Origin: UBA1672 sp050633505
Lineage (GTDB): Bacteria > Pseudomonadota > Alphaproteobacteria > Micavibrionales > Micavibrionaceae
Direction: 5' to 3'
DNA length: 64,000 nucleotides
Assembly: GCA_050633505.1 (NCBI GenBank)
Contig: JBOEGQ010000004.1
Coordinates: 605,446 to 669,445 of the forward strand
A program made the position numbers and the translations under genes. Of the stretch, positions 52,962 to 60,940 are shown piece by piece. The notes beneath the pieces were generated by a model. The model was given only the letters and a program-made list of their open reading frames with translations, did not search any database and was not told where the DNA came from. The stretch's first letter is position 1, and every line of letters begins with the position of its first letter.

Positions 52962-53645
52962 TTACCAGCGATCACAACGCATAGATACGCCACGATATTC
53001 CATGGGACTGTCTATCTTGTTTTGAATTTGTGCAAGCTCAATTAAACTTTTAATCTCTTGCTCACGGAAATTCTCTTCGAAGTATTCAACAATATCCAAT
53101 TGAATGTCTTCGATGTCATCTTCATCTGACACAGGTGGATAAATCTCCACACCGCGCGAAATACGCCCCAAGAAAGAAGCATAACGCCCTTCATTCCTCT
53201 TATGATAATCATAAACAGCCTGTAAATGACGTTTCTCGTGCTTTAAGACTTGCTTATATTCACAGCTACTCTTCCCATAGTCCGTTGGCATGTACAAAGC
53301 AGGCGCAGCGTAAAACTCACCCAAGACCTTCTCCAACTGGACGCAATATCTTCCATTACCGGCTTCAACCGTATTAAACTTATAATACAGCTTAACGAAT
53401 AATTCCCGGTAATCGGTTTCAACGAATGCAAGCACAGTGCCCTGCGAACGGTCATGATTACCAATATAGTCGTTAAAGCTACTTACCGTACCGCGATATA
53501 CTTTTGTCTTCGCAAGCTTTGATTTCAGCTCCGTTTTAACATTCTGACGCGGACAATGATCCGAAAGAGCATAGACATTGCTTGCCATTACAGAAAAAAT
53601 AGCAAACACACCTAAAAACCAGAAAAAAAGGTAACTTTTACGCAT
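52962..53645 (-). CDS. Exported HExxH protein B (putative metalloprotease, paralogue of A)
   Basis: The 227-residue protein starts after a strong GGGGGA site. The signal peptide (1-26) is hydrophobic LFFWFLGVFAIFSVMA. The zinc-type motif HEKRH (136-140) follows SSCEYKQVLK. Cysteines 31, 101, 128 and 224 match those of the downstream paralogue. The residues around the RYC and FYAAPALYMP stretch also align with the partner (LYC, FFARPKIYIA). The pair probably arose by tandem duplication and acts in the periplasm. Substrate and family name are not recognised. Confidence 0.72.
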   Translation of the reverse strand: MRKSYLFFWFLGVFAIFSVMASNVYALSDHCPRQNVKTELKSKLAKTKVYRGTVSSFNDYIGNHDRSQGTVLAFVETDYRELFVKLYYKFNTVEAGNGRYCVQLEKVLGEFYAAPALYMPTDYGKSSCEYKQVLKHEKRHLQAVYDYHKRNEGRYASFLGRISRGVEIYPPVSDEDDIEDIQLDIVEYFEENFREQEIKSLIELAQIQNKIDSPMEYRGVSMRCDRW

Positions 53646-53673
53646 TCGTCCCCCAATAATTCATTTCCTAAAA

Positions 53674-53702
53674 ACCTTAAAGATTTTTACACATCTTGTC
53701 AA
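53674..53702 (-). promoter_or_regulatory. Candidate promoter of the HExxH pair
   Basis: A perfect TTGACA (53702-53697) is followed after 17 bases by TAAGGT (53679-53674), a moderate -10. It lies about 30 bases before the start of protein B and directly after a terminator-like hairpin. Confidence 0.4.
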
Positions 53703-53710
53703 AACAAACA

Positions 53711-53734
53711 AAGCCCCTGACAATGCAGGAGCTT
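53711..53734 (-). terminator. Terminator-like hairpin after rplO
   Basis: On the minus strand AAGCTCCTG pairs with CAGGGGCTT (one G-U) around a 6-base loop, followed by TGTTTGTTTTG. The plus strand also has a T-run. A 12-bp palindrome TTCCTATAGGAA lies between it and the rplO stop. Confidence 0.65.
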
Positions 53735-53759
53735 TTTTGTATTCCTATAGGAAAAATAA

Positions 53760-54266
53760 CTACTTAGCAGCTTTTTCACCGCGTTTTTTAACTGGTGCAA
53801 CAACACGTTCAATAAGTTCAATCTTACCACCCGCCTTTTCGATTGCTTCACGTGCGCCTTTTGAGATTTTAGAAACTTTTAAATTAACTTTAGAAGTAAT
53901 CTCACCTGTCGCAAGAACCTTAATACCATCAAGTTTACGACGAACAACACCCGCAGCAACCAATGCATCTTCATCCAGTTCTTTTTTCGCATCAACTTTT
54001 TTACTATCAATTGCATGCTGAAGCTGAACTAGTGTTAGCTCTGCATAATTTGTTGCAAACTTCGTATTATTGAAACCAAATTTCGGAAGACGTTGATACA
54101 AAGGCATCTGACCGCCTTCGAATCCTTTAATCGCAACACCTGAACGTGACTTCTGACCTTTTTGACCAGATCCACAAGTTTTACCTTTACCTGACCCAAT
54201 ACCACGTCCGACACGAACGCGATTTTTAACAGAACCTTCTGTCGGTTTTAGTTCATTAAGTTTCAT
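53760..54266 (-). CDS. rplO: Ribosomal protein L15
   Basis: Large-subunit protein of 168 residues, about 20 more than E. coli. The conserved glycine-rich N-terminus (VGRGIGSGKGKTCGSGQKGQKSR) and the G(F/R)EGGQMPL region are present; the C-terminus carries a lysine-rich tail. It follows rpmD by 32 bases and is followed by a terminator-like hairpin. Confidence 0.97.
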   Translation of the reverse strand: MKLNELKPTEGSVKNRVRVGRGIGSGKGKTCGSGQKGQKSRSGVAIKGFEGGQMPLYQRLPKFGFNNTKFATNYAELTLVQLQHAIDSKKVDAKKELDEDALVAAGVVRRKLDGIKVLATGEITSKVNLKVSKISKGAREAIEKAGGKIELIERVVAPVKKRGEKAAK

Positions 54267-54298
54267 TGTCTTAAACCCTTTTCTTCAAACGTCACAGA

Positions 54299-54628
54299 CT
54301 AAGCTGCATCGTCCTCTACTTTAACCAAGTGCTTCACCTTATTAATCATACCGCGAACAGACGGTGTGTCTTCAAGTTCACTTGTACGATACATTTTATT
54401 AAGGCCAAGCCCGATAAGTGTTGCACGCTGATACTCTTTACGACCGATCGGAGAGCCAATTTGCGTCACACGCACAGTCGCAGCTGTATTCTTCTTAGCC
54501 GCAGCTTTCTTAGCAGGAGCCTTCTTCGGCGTATCTGCTTTTTTTTCTGCAACCTTCTTAGCCGCCGGCTTTTTAGCAGGAGCCTTCTTCGCCGGTGCTT
54601 TTTTCTCTTTTTTCTCTTCTTCAGCCAT
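54299..54628 (-). CDS. rpmD: Ribosomal protein L30 with long Lys/Ala N-terminal extension
   Basis: The L30 core (TVRVTQIGSPIGRKEYQRATL, then GMINKVKHLVKVED) begins at about residue 48; L30 usually has about 60 residues, this protein 109. Residues 1-47 are a histone-H1-like low-complexity stretch of KKAPAKK repeats. The extension has a normal start (ATG after AAGGATTAAG), so it is likely translated. It lies between rpsE and rplO. Confidence 0.95.
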   Translation of the reverse strand: MAEEEKKEKKAPAKKAPAKKPAAKKVAEKKADTPKKAPAKKAAAKKNTAATVRVTQIGSPIGRKEYQRATLIGLGLNKMYRTSELEDTPSVRGMINKVKHLVKVEDDAA

Positions 54629-54657
54629 AATTCTTAATCCTTATGATCAAATCAATC

Positions 54658-55221
54658 TTATTCGTCTGCTTCAACAACACCGCTTATTGCTTGTGCTTCA
54701 CGATTTGAAACAATGTCACTTACTTTCTTATTACGACGCGCAGCGACCTGACGTGGGCTCTGTGTTTCCTGTAAAGCAGCAAATGTTGCGTTAACCATGC
54801 TGTATGGGTTATTTGACCCAATCGCCTTAGCAACGATATCCTGTACACCTAGCGCTTCGAAAACTGCACGCATCGGACCACCGGCAATAATTCCTTTACC
54901 TGGAGGCGCTGAACGCAAGAATACTTTACCTGCGCCGTTTTTCCCATGAACATCATGGTGCAGTGTGCGACCTTCACGCAATGGTACGCGAATCATTTTA
55001 CGTTTTGCCTGATCTGTTGCTTTTTTAATCGCCTCAGGAACCTCTTTGGCCTTACCATGGCCATAACCGACGCGTCCTTTACCATCACCAACGATAACAA
55101 GTGCCGCAAAACCAAAACGACGACCACCTTTTACAACTTTTGCAACACGGTTGATACCAACCAAACGCTCAATCAGCTCTGGTTCTTCACGCTGCTGTTC
55201 TGCTTGTTGAGTTCTTGCCAT
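54658..55221 (-). CDS. rpsE: Ribosomal protein S5
   Basis: Small-subunit protein of 187 residues involved in decoding accuracy. Core motifs VAKVVKGGRRFGFAALVIVGD and the GKGIIAGGPMRAVFEALG and GSNNPYSMVNATFAAL stretches are intact. It has a short Glu/Gln-rich N-terminal lead. Spc operon, 20 bases from rplR. Confidence 0.98.
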   Translation of the reverse strand: MARTQQAEQQREEPELIERLVGINRVAKVVKGGRRFGFAALVIVGDGKGRVGYGHGKAKEVPEAIKKATDQAKRKMIRVPLREGRTLHHDVHGKNGAGKVFLRSAPPGKGIIAGGPMRAVFEALGVQDIVAKAIGSNNPYSMVNATFAALQETQSPRQVAARRNKKVSDIVSNREAQAISGVVEADE

Positions 55222-55241
55222 TTTATATATGTCCTTTTCCT

Positions 55242-55637
55242 CTAAAACTTCAAGCCGCCTTCACGCGCACCATCGGCCAATGCCTTTACACGACCATGGT
55301 AAACGTAGCGTCCGCGGTCAAATACAATACTTTCAACACCGGCTTTAACCGCGCGTTGTGCAACTAACTTACCAATTTCAGTCGCTGCTTCTTTATTTGA
55401 ACCGCTTTTAATTTTCTCTTTTACTTCTTTTTCAAGAGTAGATGCCGCAGCCAATGTCTTCCCGTGAATATCGCAAATCACCTGCGCATAGATCTGCTTA
55501 CCTGTACGGTGAACAGAAAGACGTGGACGAGTTTCACGATTTGAAACACGATCAATATTAACGCGGCGAATTTTATTGCGCGTTCTGTACTTACGGCGCT
55601 GCGCCGGAGTTGTCTTAACAGATGCTGCCTGTGCCAT
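55242..55637 (-). CDS. rplR: Ribosomal protein L18
   Basis: Large-subunit 5S rRNA-binding protein of 131 residues, with RLSVHRTGKQIYAQVI and the C-terminal FDRGRYVYHGRVKALADGAREGGLKF. The N-terminal basic stretch has several threonines and arginines. Spc operon, 12 bases from rplF. Confidence 0.98.
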   Translation of the reverse strand: MAQAASVKTTPAQRRKYRTRNKIRRVNIDRVSNRETRPRLSVHRTGKQIYAQVICDIHGKTLAAASTLEKEVKEKIKSGSNKEAATEIGKLVAQRAVKAGVESIVFDRGRYVYHGRVKALADGAREGGLKF

Positions 55638-55649
55638 TTTATATGTTCC

Positions 55650-56210
55650 TTACTTCTTCTTACCTTCTTTACGCAAGATATACTCATCTGCGTAACGGAT
55701 ACCCTTACCTTTATAAGGCTCAGGTTTTTTAAATGCCCGGATATTCGCCGCAACTTGTCCTACAAGCTGCTTATCAATACCGCTTACCTTAATTGCTGTT
55801 TGCTTAACAACCTCAAGAGTTACACCTTGTGGTACGTCATAACGAACTTCATGAGAGAAACCAAGAGCCAAAACCAATGTTGTACCTTGCAGATTCGCAC
55901 GGTAACCAACACCATGAATTTCTAATTTTTTCTCATATCCCTGACTAACACCATCACAAATATTCTGTACTAACGTACGCATTGTTGGCCATACTTGGCG
56001 CGCAAAACGAGAGTTAGACTTTGGCGCAAGACGAACAATCTTTGTTGTCTTTCCATCATCATTTGCAACATCTTCAATAACAGCAGAAACCTCATCATTA
56101 ATACGAAGTTCCAGTTCGCCAAGCTTGCCTTTTGCCTTAAGATCCTGACCAGAAATCTGTATTTCTACGCCTTCGGGGATCGTTACAGGACTTTTACCAA
56201 TACGTGACAT
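55650..56210 (-). CDS. rplF: Ribosomal protein L6
   Basis: Large-subunit protein of 186 residues, of normal length and made of two similar domains. Features include MSRIGKSPVTIPEGVEI, the GVSQGYEKKLEIHGVGYRA region and the C-terminal KPEPYKGKGIRYADEYI. Spc operon. Confidence 0.98.
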   Translation of the reverse strand: MSRIGKSPVTIPEGVEIQISGQDLKAKGKLGELELRINDEVSAVIEDVANDDGKTTKIVRLAPKSNSRFARQVWPTMRTLVQNICDGVSQGYEKKLEIHGVGYRANLQGTTLVLALGFSHEVRYDVPQGVTLEVVKQTAIKVSGIDKQLVGQVAANIRAFKKPEPYKGKGIRYADEYILRKEGKKK

Positions 56211-56248
56211 CGTTCACATTCCTTAAATTTATAAAAACATCAAAGATC

Positions 56249-56647
56249 TTAAAAGACCTGACATAAAACTTCGCCGCCAATATTCTCAGAACGAGCCTTA
56301 TGGTCAGCCATAACACCGCGAGGTGTTGAAACAACCAAAACGCCAAGGCCGTTAAAGAAACGAGGCATAGCTTTAACACTCGTATAGATACGTCGACCTG
56401 GCTTTGAAACACGGTCAATTTGACGAATAACGCCACGACCTTCTGCATACTTAAGCTGAATGTTCAACGCCTTCTTAGTCGCCTGATCTTCTATAACTTC
56501 AAATCCGCGAATGTACCCTTCATCTTGAAGAACACGGCACACATTTTCACGTAAACGTGAATACGGACACTCTACAATTTCTTTTCCGGCTTGCTGCCCG
56601 TTACGAATACGAGTTAGCATATCACCTAGTGGATCACTCATTGTCAT
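56249..56647 (-). CDS. rpsH: Ribosomal protein S8
   Basis: Small-subunit protein of 132 residues that binds 16S rRNA helix 21 and in E. coli represses the spc operon. Features include DPLGDMLTRIRNGQQAG and the C-terminal VVSTPRGVMADHKAR. It has 38 bases to rplF and 17 to rpsN. Confidence 0.98.
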   Translation of the reverse strand: MTMSDPLGDMLTRIRNGQQAGKEIVECPYSRLRENVCRVLQDEGYIRGFEVIEDQATKKALNIQLKYAEGRGVIRQIDRVSKPGRRIYTSVKAMPRFFNGLGVLVVSTPRGVMADHKARSENIGGEVLCQVF

Positions 56648-56664
56648 TATCAGAGTACTCCTTC

Positions 56665-56970
56665 TTACCAGCTTGACTTTGTTACACCTGGCAACTCACC
56701 ACGTGATGCCAGATCTCTGAGCGCAATACGCGACAGATTGAATTTACGATAATAAGAACGCGGACGACCTGTTAGTGCACAGCGGTTACGCATTCTGATT
56801 TTAGAAGAGTTACGTGGCATTTCGGCCAACTTTAACATCGCCTGAAAACGTTCATCCGCAGGAACAGATTGATCCTTGATGATCGCCTTTAGCTCTGCGC
56901 GCTTTGCAGCATGCTTGTTAACAAGCTTTTTGCGTTTCTTATCTCTTTCTATCATACAGACTTTTGCCAT
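56665..56970 (-). CDS. rpsN: Ribosomal protein S14 (cysteine-free type)
   Basis: Small-subunit protein of 101 residues. It is the long form without zinc cysteines, usual in Proteobacteria. The end RNRCALTGRPRSYYRKFNL is conserved; its single cysteine is not part of a zinc knuckle. Spc operon. Confidence 0.97.
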   Translation of the reverse strand: MAKVCMIERDKKRKKLVNKHAAKRAELKAIIKDQSVPADERFQAMLKLAEMPRNSSKIRMRNRCALTGRPRSYYRKFNLSRIALRDLASRGELPGVTKSSW

Positions 56971-57001
56971 AGCTTTTTTCCCTAAGTTATCCGTATTTTA
57001 A

Positions 57002-57547
57002 TTAATTTTTAAAAGGCATCTTGAACTGACTAAGCAATTCTTTTGCCTCATCATTATTTGATGCCGTCGTACAAATCACAATATCCATACCGCGGATCTT
57101 ATCAACTTTATCATATTCGATTTCTGGGAATATGATATGTTCTGTAACACCCATCGCATAATTACCGCGCCCATCGAAACTCTTTCCGTTAATACCACGG
57201 AAGTCACGAATACGAGGCATTGCAATAGTAATCAGGCGATCTAAAAATTCATACATGCGATCACCACGAAGTGTTACTTTCGTACCAATTGCCTGCCCAT
57301 CACGAATTTTAAATGATGCGTTTGACTGACGTGCTCTTGTCACAACAGGCTTTTGACCTGCGATCAAAGTTAAATCCTTAACTGCATTCTCCATATTCTT
57401 ACGATCTTGTGTTGCTTCACCAACACCCATATTGATCACAATCTTATCAAGGCGTGGACGCTGATGGACATTTTTATATCCAAACTTCTTATCCAATGCC
57501 GGAGCAATTTCATTTTCGTAAAGCTCTTTATAGCGTGGTTTTGCCAT
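57002..57547 (-). CDS. rplE: Ribosomal protein L5
   Basis: Large-subunit 5S rRNA-binding protein of 181 residues, with IVINMGVGEA, TLIAGQKPVVTRARQS and GVTEHIIFPEIEYDKVDKI. Normal length. Spc operon. Confidence 0.98.
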   Translation of the reverse strand: MAKPRYKELYENEIAPALDKKFGYKNVHQRPRLDKIVINMGVGEATQDRKNMENAVKDLTLIAGQKPVVTRARQSNASFKIRDGQAIGTKVTLRGDRMYEFLDRLITIAMPRIRDFRGINGKSFDGRGNYAMGVTEHIIFPEIEYDKVDKIRGMDIVICTTASNNDEAKELLSQFKMPFKN

Positions 57548-57577
57548 TTTTCTTCTCGCTTCTTACAATCACAAATA

Positions 57578-57901
57578 TTAGGCTATTGTTTCGCCGGACT
57601 TCTTCGCCACACGAACCTTTTTACCATCTTTCAACGTTTGAAAACCAACACGTGTTGCCTCACCTGTTTTCGGATCGACAAGTGCAACATTAGACACATG
57701 AATTGGTAATTCTTTCTTATTAATACCACCTGGTGATACCTGTGTTGGCTTCTGGTGTTTCGTTACAACATTAACACCTTGAACAAGCACACGACGTTCT
57801 GACAATAAAACCTTCAGAACTTCACCTTTGGCACCTTTATCACGACCAGTCAAAACAACGACCTGATCACCTTTTTTAATTTTCAACTTTGGCTGAGACA
57901 T
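57578..57901 (-). CDS. rplX: Ribosomal protein L24
   Basis: Large-subunit assembly initiator of 107 residues. It shows the KOW motif at the start (KKGDQVVVLTGRDKGAKGEV) and the GVNVVTKHQKPT region. It is 2 bases from rplN and 30 from rplE. Confidence 0.97.
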   Translation of the reverse strand: MSQPKLKIKKGDQVVVLTGRDKGAKGEVLKVLLSERRVLVQGVNVVTKHQKPTQVSPGGINKKELPIHVSNVALVDPKTGEATRVGFQTLKDGKKVRVAKKSGETIA

Positions 57902-57903
57902 AA

Positions 57904-58272
57904 TTAGAGCACCTCCGATGCCAATGAAATAATCTTCATATAACCGCCAGCACGTAACTCACGTGTTACCGGCCCAAAAATACGTGTGCCAATCGGCTCA
58001 CCATTGTTACTTAGCAGTACGCAAGCATTTCCATCAAAACGGATTTTCTCACCATACTTACGCTGTAAACCTGAACGTGTACGCACGATAACTGCACGAC
58101 GAACATCACCCTTTTTAACTTTTCCGCGTGGAATAGCATCCTTAACGGAAACAACAACAACATCACCAATATTGGCTGTACGGCGGTGTGAACCACCCAA
58201 AACCTTGATGCACTGTACTTCTTTTGCACCACTATTATCAGCAACGCCCATGCGTGATTGCATCTGTATCAT
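57904..58272 (-). CDS. rplN: Ribosomal protein L14
   Basis: Large-subunit protein of 122 residues and normal length. Features include MIQMQSRMGVADNSGAKEVQCIKVLGG and the C-terminal IFGPVTRELRAGGYMKIISLA. It is 3 bases from rpsQ. Confidence 0.98.
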   Translation of the reverse strand: MIQMQSRMGVADNSGAKEVQCIKVLGGSHRRTANIGDVVVVSVKDAIPRGKVKKGDVRRAVIVRTRSGLQRKYGEKIRFDGNACVLLSNNGEPIGTRIFGPVTRELRAGGYMKIISLASEVL

Positions 58273-58275
58273 GAC

Positions 58276-58665
58276 TTACGCGTCCTTCTTTTTAGCTTTT
58301 GTCTCTTTTTTAGCCGCAGACTTCTTAGCCGGGGCCTTCTTCTTTGCTACAGGCTTCTCTTCTGCTTTAACATCCTTCTTAGGAGCAGCTTTCTTAGCCG
58401 CCGGCTTCTTAGGCTCTTCTTTTTTCGCAGAGTCTGCATCCGTCACAAGCGTCCAACGCTTAGACTTTGAAACCGGGCGACATTCAATAATTGAAACACG
58501 ATCACCTTCTTGACATGAGTTTGCTTCATCATGTGCGGTATATTTCCCAGTACTTTTAACATACTTCTTATAAACCGGATGCATGAAACGACGCTCAACA
58601 AGAACTGTAATTGTCTTATTATTCTTCGCGCTTACAACATTACCTTCTAAAATACGGCGTGGCAT
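58276..58665 (-). CDS. rpsQ: Ribosomal protein S17 with Lys/Ala C-terminal extension
   Basis: The S17 core (about 1-80; VERRFMHPVYKKYVKSTGKYTAHDE and EGDRVSIIECRPVSKSKRW) is normal. The last 45-50 residues are a KKAAPKK-type low-complexity tail, while the usual protein has about 85 residues. The tail resembles the N-terminal extension of L30 in this cluster. S10-spc operon, 14 bases from rpmC. Confidence 0.95.
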   Translation of the reverse strand: MPRRILEGNVVSAKNNKTITVLVERRFMHPVYKKYVKSTGKYTAHDEANSCQEGDRVSIIECRPVSKSKRWTLVTDADSAKKEEPKKPAAKKAAPKKDVKAEEKPVAKKKAPAKKSAAKKETKAKKKDA

Positions 58666-58679
58666 AGTATCAACTCCTC

Positions 58680-58904
58680 TTATGCGGCCTTCTTACCGGA
58701 AGATGCTTTTGCCTCTTCCGCACGTTTTTCATTCAAGATCGTTTTCGCACGTGCAATTAAGCGACGGTTACCACGAATCTTTGCAGTGTTTTCCAGTGCG
58801 CCTTGCGCCTTTTGAAAACGGTTATTAAATTGCTCTTTACGCAAATCAAGAATAACCTTCACCAACTCATCAACAGACTTCGATCTTAGTTCTTCATTAT
58901 TCAT
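58680..58904 (-). CDS. rpmC: Ribosomal protein L29
   Basis: Large-subunit protein of 74 residues at the exit tunnel. It starts ELRSKSVDELVKVILDLRKEQFN and has the conserved RRLIARAKTILNE. It shares one base with the rplP stop (TAATG). The Lys/Ala tail (EEAKASSGKKAA) is short. Confidence 0.97.
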   Translation of the reverse strand: MNNEELRSKSVDELVKVILDLRKEQFNNRFQKAQGALENTAKIRGNRRLIARAKTILNEKRAEEAKASSGKKAA

Positions 58905-59332
58905 TACGCTGCCTCCTCTGTTGCGCCAACGCGCTTAACAAATTTAGTTTTCACAGGCAATTTCATTGCCGCCAATTCAAACGCTTCACGTGCAACTTCT
59001 TCAGACACACCATCAAGCTCAAACATGATACGACCAGGCTTAACACGAGCAGCCCAGTAATCTGGAGAACCCTTACCTTTACCTTGACGAACTTCAAGAG
59101 GTTTCGACGTTACAGGCACATCCGGAAAAATACGGATCCAAACTTTACCCTGACGACGCATGTGACGTGTTATCGCACGACGTGCAGCCTCGATTTGACG
59201 TGCCGTAACACGGTTCGGGCTTTGCGCTTTCAAACCATACGCACCAAACGCAAGTGTTGTACCACCCTTCGCGTTACCGTGAATACGACCTTTAAACTGC
59301 TTACGATGTTTAAACTTCTTTGGACTTAACAT
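58904..59332 (-). CDS. rplP: Ribosomal protein L16
   Basis: Large-subunit protein of 142 residues near the A site. It has MLSPKKFKHRKQFKGRIHG, the ARRAITRHMRRQGKVWIRIFPD arginine-rich loop and VKPGRIMFELDG. It lies 209 bases after rpsC, an unusually long gap in which a promoter is visible. Confidence 0.97.
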   Translation of the reverse strand: MLSPKKFKHRKQFKGRIHGNAKGGTTLAFGAYGLKAQSPNRVTARQIEAARRAITRHMRRQGKVWIRIFPDVPVTSKPLEVRQGKGKGSPDYWAARVKPGRIMFELDGVSEEVAREAFELAAMKLPVKTKFVKRVGATEEAA

Positions 59333-59427
59333 CTCTTTAGTCTCTCGTTCATTGTTACTCTGCTACATACACCTAGGCATAACACAGACATAAAAAAAAT
59401 CTTTCACATGGACTTTTAGCTCTTTGA

Positions 59428-59455
59428 ACTATAGTTCCCATATGGTGCTTTTCAA
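59428..59455 (-). promoter_or_regulatory. Internal promoter between rpsC and rplP
   Basis: On the minus strand TTGAAA (59455-59450), 16 bases, TATAGT (59433-59428); each hexamer differs from consensus at one base. It lies about 95 bases before rplP in the 209-base gap. Confidence 0.65.
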
Positions 59456-59518
59456 TAAAGCTCTTGCAAATTCCGCGCGACTTTATCGCACTTCTTTAGA
59501 AAAATCTAGTACTTTCGT

Positions 59519-59539
59519 AAAGTTTTTCAAAAAAACTTT
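59519..59539 (-). repeat. Hairpin directly after the rpsC stop
   Basis: AAAGTTTTT and AAAAACTTT are perfect 9-bp arms with a 3-base loop, two bases beyond the rpsC stop codon. It is A+T-only apart from one G-C pair, so weak; it may attenuate or protect the 3' end. Confidence 0.45.
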
Positions 59540-59541
59540 TA

Positions 59542-60231
59542 CTACTTATTACGTGGCATGCCACCTTGCGCTTCTGAAATACGCTTATCACGTGCCATTG
59601 GATCATTTTCCATGATATCGCCTTTATAAAGCCATATCTTCACACCGATAATACCGTAAGTCGTCAGACCTTCTGCAGTACCATAGTCCACATCCGCACG
59701 TAGTGTGTGCAACGGCACACGGCCTTCACGATACCATTCTGTACGCGCAATATCAGCGCCACCCAAACGACCGGATACGTTGATACGAATTCCCTTTGCA
59801 CCAAAACGCATTGCATTTTGAACTGCGCGCTTCATCGCACGACGGAAAGATACACGACGTTCAAGCTGTTGGGCAACACCTTCAGCAACAAGCTGTGCAT
59901 CAACTTCAGGTTTGCGAACCTCAACAATATTCAAACCAACTTCACCACCAGCGCGGCGTGACAATTGCTGACGCAATTTTTCGATATCAGCACCTTTTTT
60001 ACCGATGATAACGCCCGGACGCGCAGTATGAATTGTAACTTTTGTTGATTTTGCCGCACGCTCAATAATTACCTTACTGATACCAGCTGCCTTTAAATGC
60101 TCATGAATATATTCACGAAGCTTCAGATCATCAACAAGCTTATCTGCATAATCGCGTCCCGCATACCAACGTGAATCCCACGTACGGTTAATGCCTACTC
60201 TCAAACCAATTGGATTAACTTTTTGTCCCAT
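59542..60231 (-). CDS. rpsC: Ribosomal protein S3
   Basis: Small-subunit mRNA entry protein of 229 residues. The start MGQKVNPIGLRVGINRTWDSRW, the KH domain (PGVIIGKKGADIEKLRQQL) and the end region RTEWYREGRVPLHTLRADVDYG are intact. It overlaps no gene but is only 6 bases after rplV. Confidence 0.98.
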   Translation of the reverse strand: MGQKVNPIGLRVGINRTWDSRWYAGRDYADKLVDDLKLREYIHEHLKAAGISKVIIERAAKSTKVTIHTARPGVIIGKKGADIEKLRQQLSRRAGGEVGLNIVEVRKPEVDAQLVAEGVAQQLERRVSFRRAMKRAVQNAMRFGAKGIRINVSGRLGGADIARTEWYREGRVPLHTLRADVDYGTAEGLTTYGIIGVKIWLYKGDIMENDPMARDKRISEAQGGMPRNK

Positions 60232-60237
60232 AGTGCC

Positions 60238-60615
60238 TTATGCCTCTTCTGCTTCTTTTACGACAATTGTCATGTTGCTGATCTTCTTCTCAATACGTGC
60301 CCCACGTCCGCGAGCACGAGCACGAAAACGCTTCATCATCACACTCTTGCCAACATAGGCCTCGGAAACGATTAACCGGTCAACATCAAGCCCGTGATTA
60401 TTTTCGGCATTCGCGATTGCAGATTGCAAAAGCTTACGCACATCTTCTGCGATACGGCGTTTTGAAAACTCCAAATCGATCAAAGCACGTGATGCACTTT
60501 TACCACGAATTGTTTGCGCAACGAGATTAAGCTTTTGCGGCGATGTACGCAAGTACTTACCATATGCTCTAGCTTCATTCTCTTTTGTTCTTTTAGGATT
60601 AGCTGTCTGTCCCAT
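60238..60615 (-). CDS. rplV: Ribosomal protein L22
   Basis: Large-subunit protein of 125 residues lining the exit tunnel, with YLRTSPQKLNLVAQTIRGK and the conserved RFRARARGRGARIEKKISNMTIVV. S10 operon. Confidence 0.98.
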   Translation of the reverse strand: MGQTANPKRTKENEARAYGKYLRTSPQKLNLVAQTIRGKSASRALIDLEFSKRRIAEDVRKLLQSAIANAENNHGLDVDRLIVSEAYVGKSVMMKRFRARARGRGARIEKKISNMTIVVKEAEEA

Positions 60616-60641
60616 TTTTCTTTTCCTTACCTAAGAAATTC

Positions 60642-60917
60642 TTACTTCTTGGCTTTCTTGTCTGCGCCATGACCATAATAAGTCCGCGTTGGTGCAAACT
60701 CGCCCAATTTGTGCCCGATCATTTGGTCAGATACAACAACTGGAATGAATTTCTTTCCGTTATGCACACCAAATGTAAGACCAATCATGTTCGGTAGAAT
60801 TGTCGAACGGCGAGACCAAGTTTTAATCACTGTATTTTTGCCGCTCGCACGAGTTTCCTCAATCTTCTTTAGAAGACTCTTCTCGATAAACGGACCTTTC
60901 CAAACACTACGTGCCAT
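60642..60917 (-). CDS. rpsS: Ribosomal protein S19
   Basis: Small-subunit head protein of 91 residues, with MARSVWKGPFIEKSLLKKIEE, then VKTWSR-type segment (KTWSRRSTILPNMIG) and GHKLGEFAPTRTYYGHG. Normal length. S10 operon. Confidence 0.98.
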   Translation of the reverse strand: MARSVWKGPFIEKSLLKKIEETRASGKNTVIKTWSRRSTILPNMIGLTFGVHNGKKFIPVVVSDQMIGHKLGEFAPTRTYYGHGADKKAKK

Positions 60918-60940
60918 TTTTATGCTCCTTAAAACCTTAC

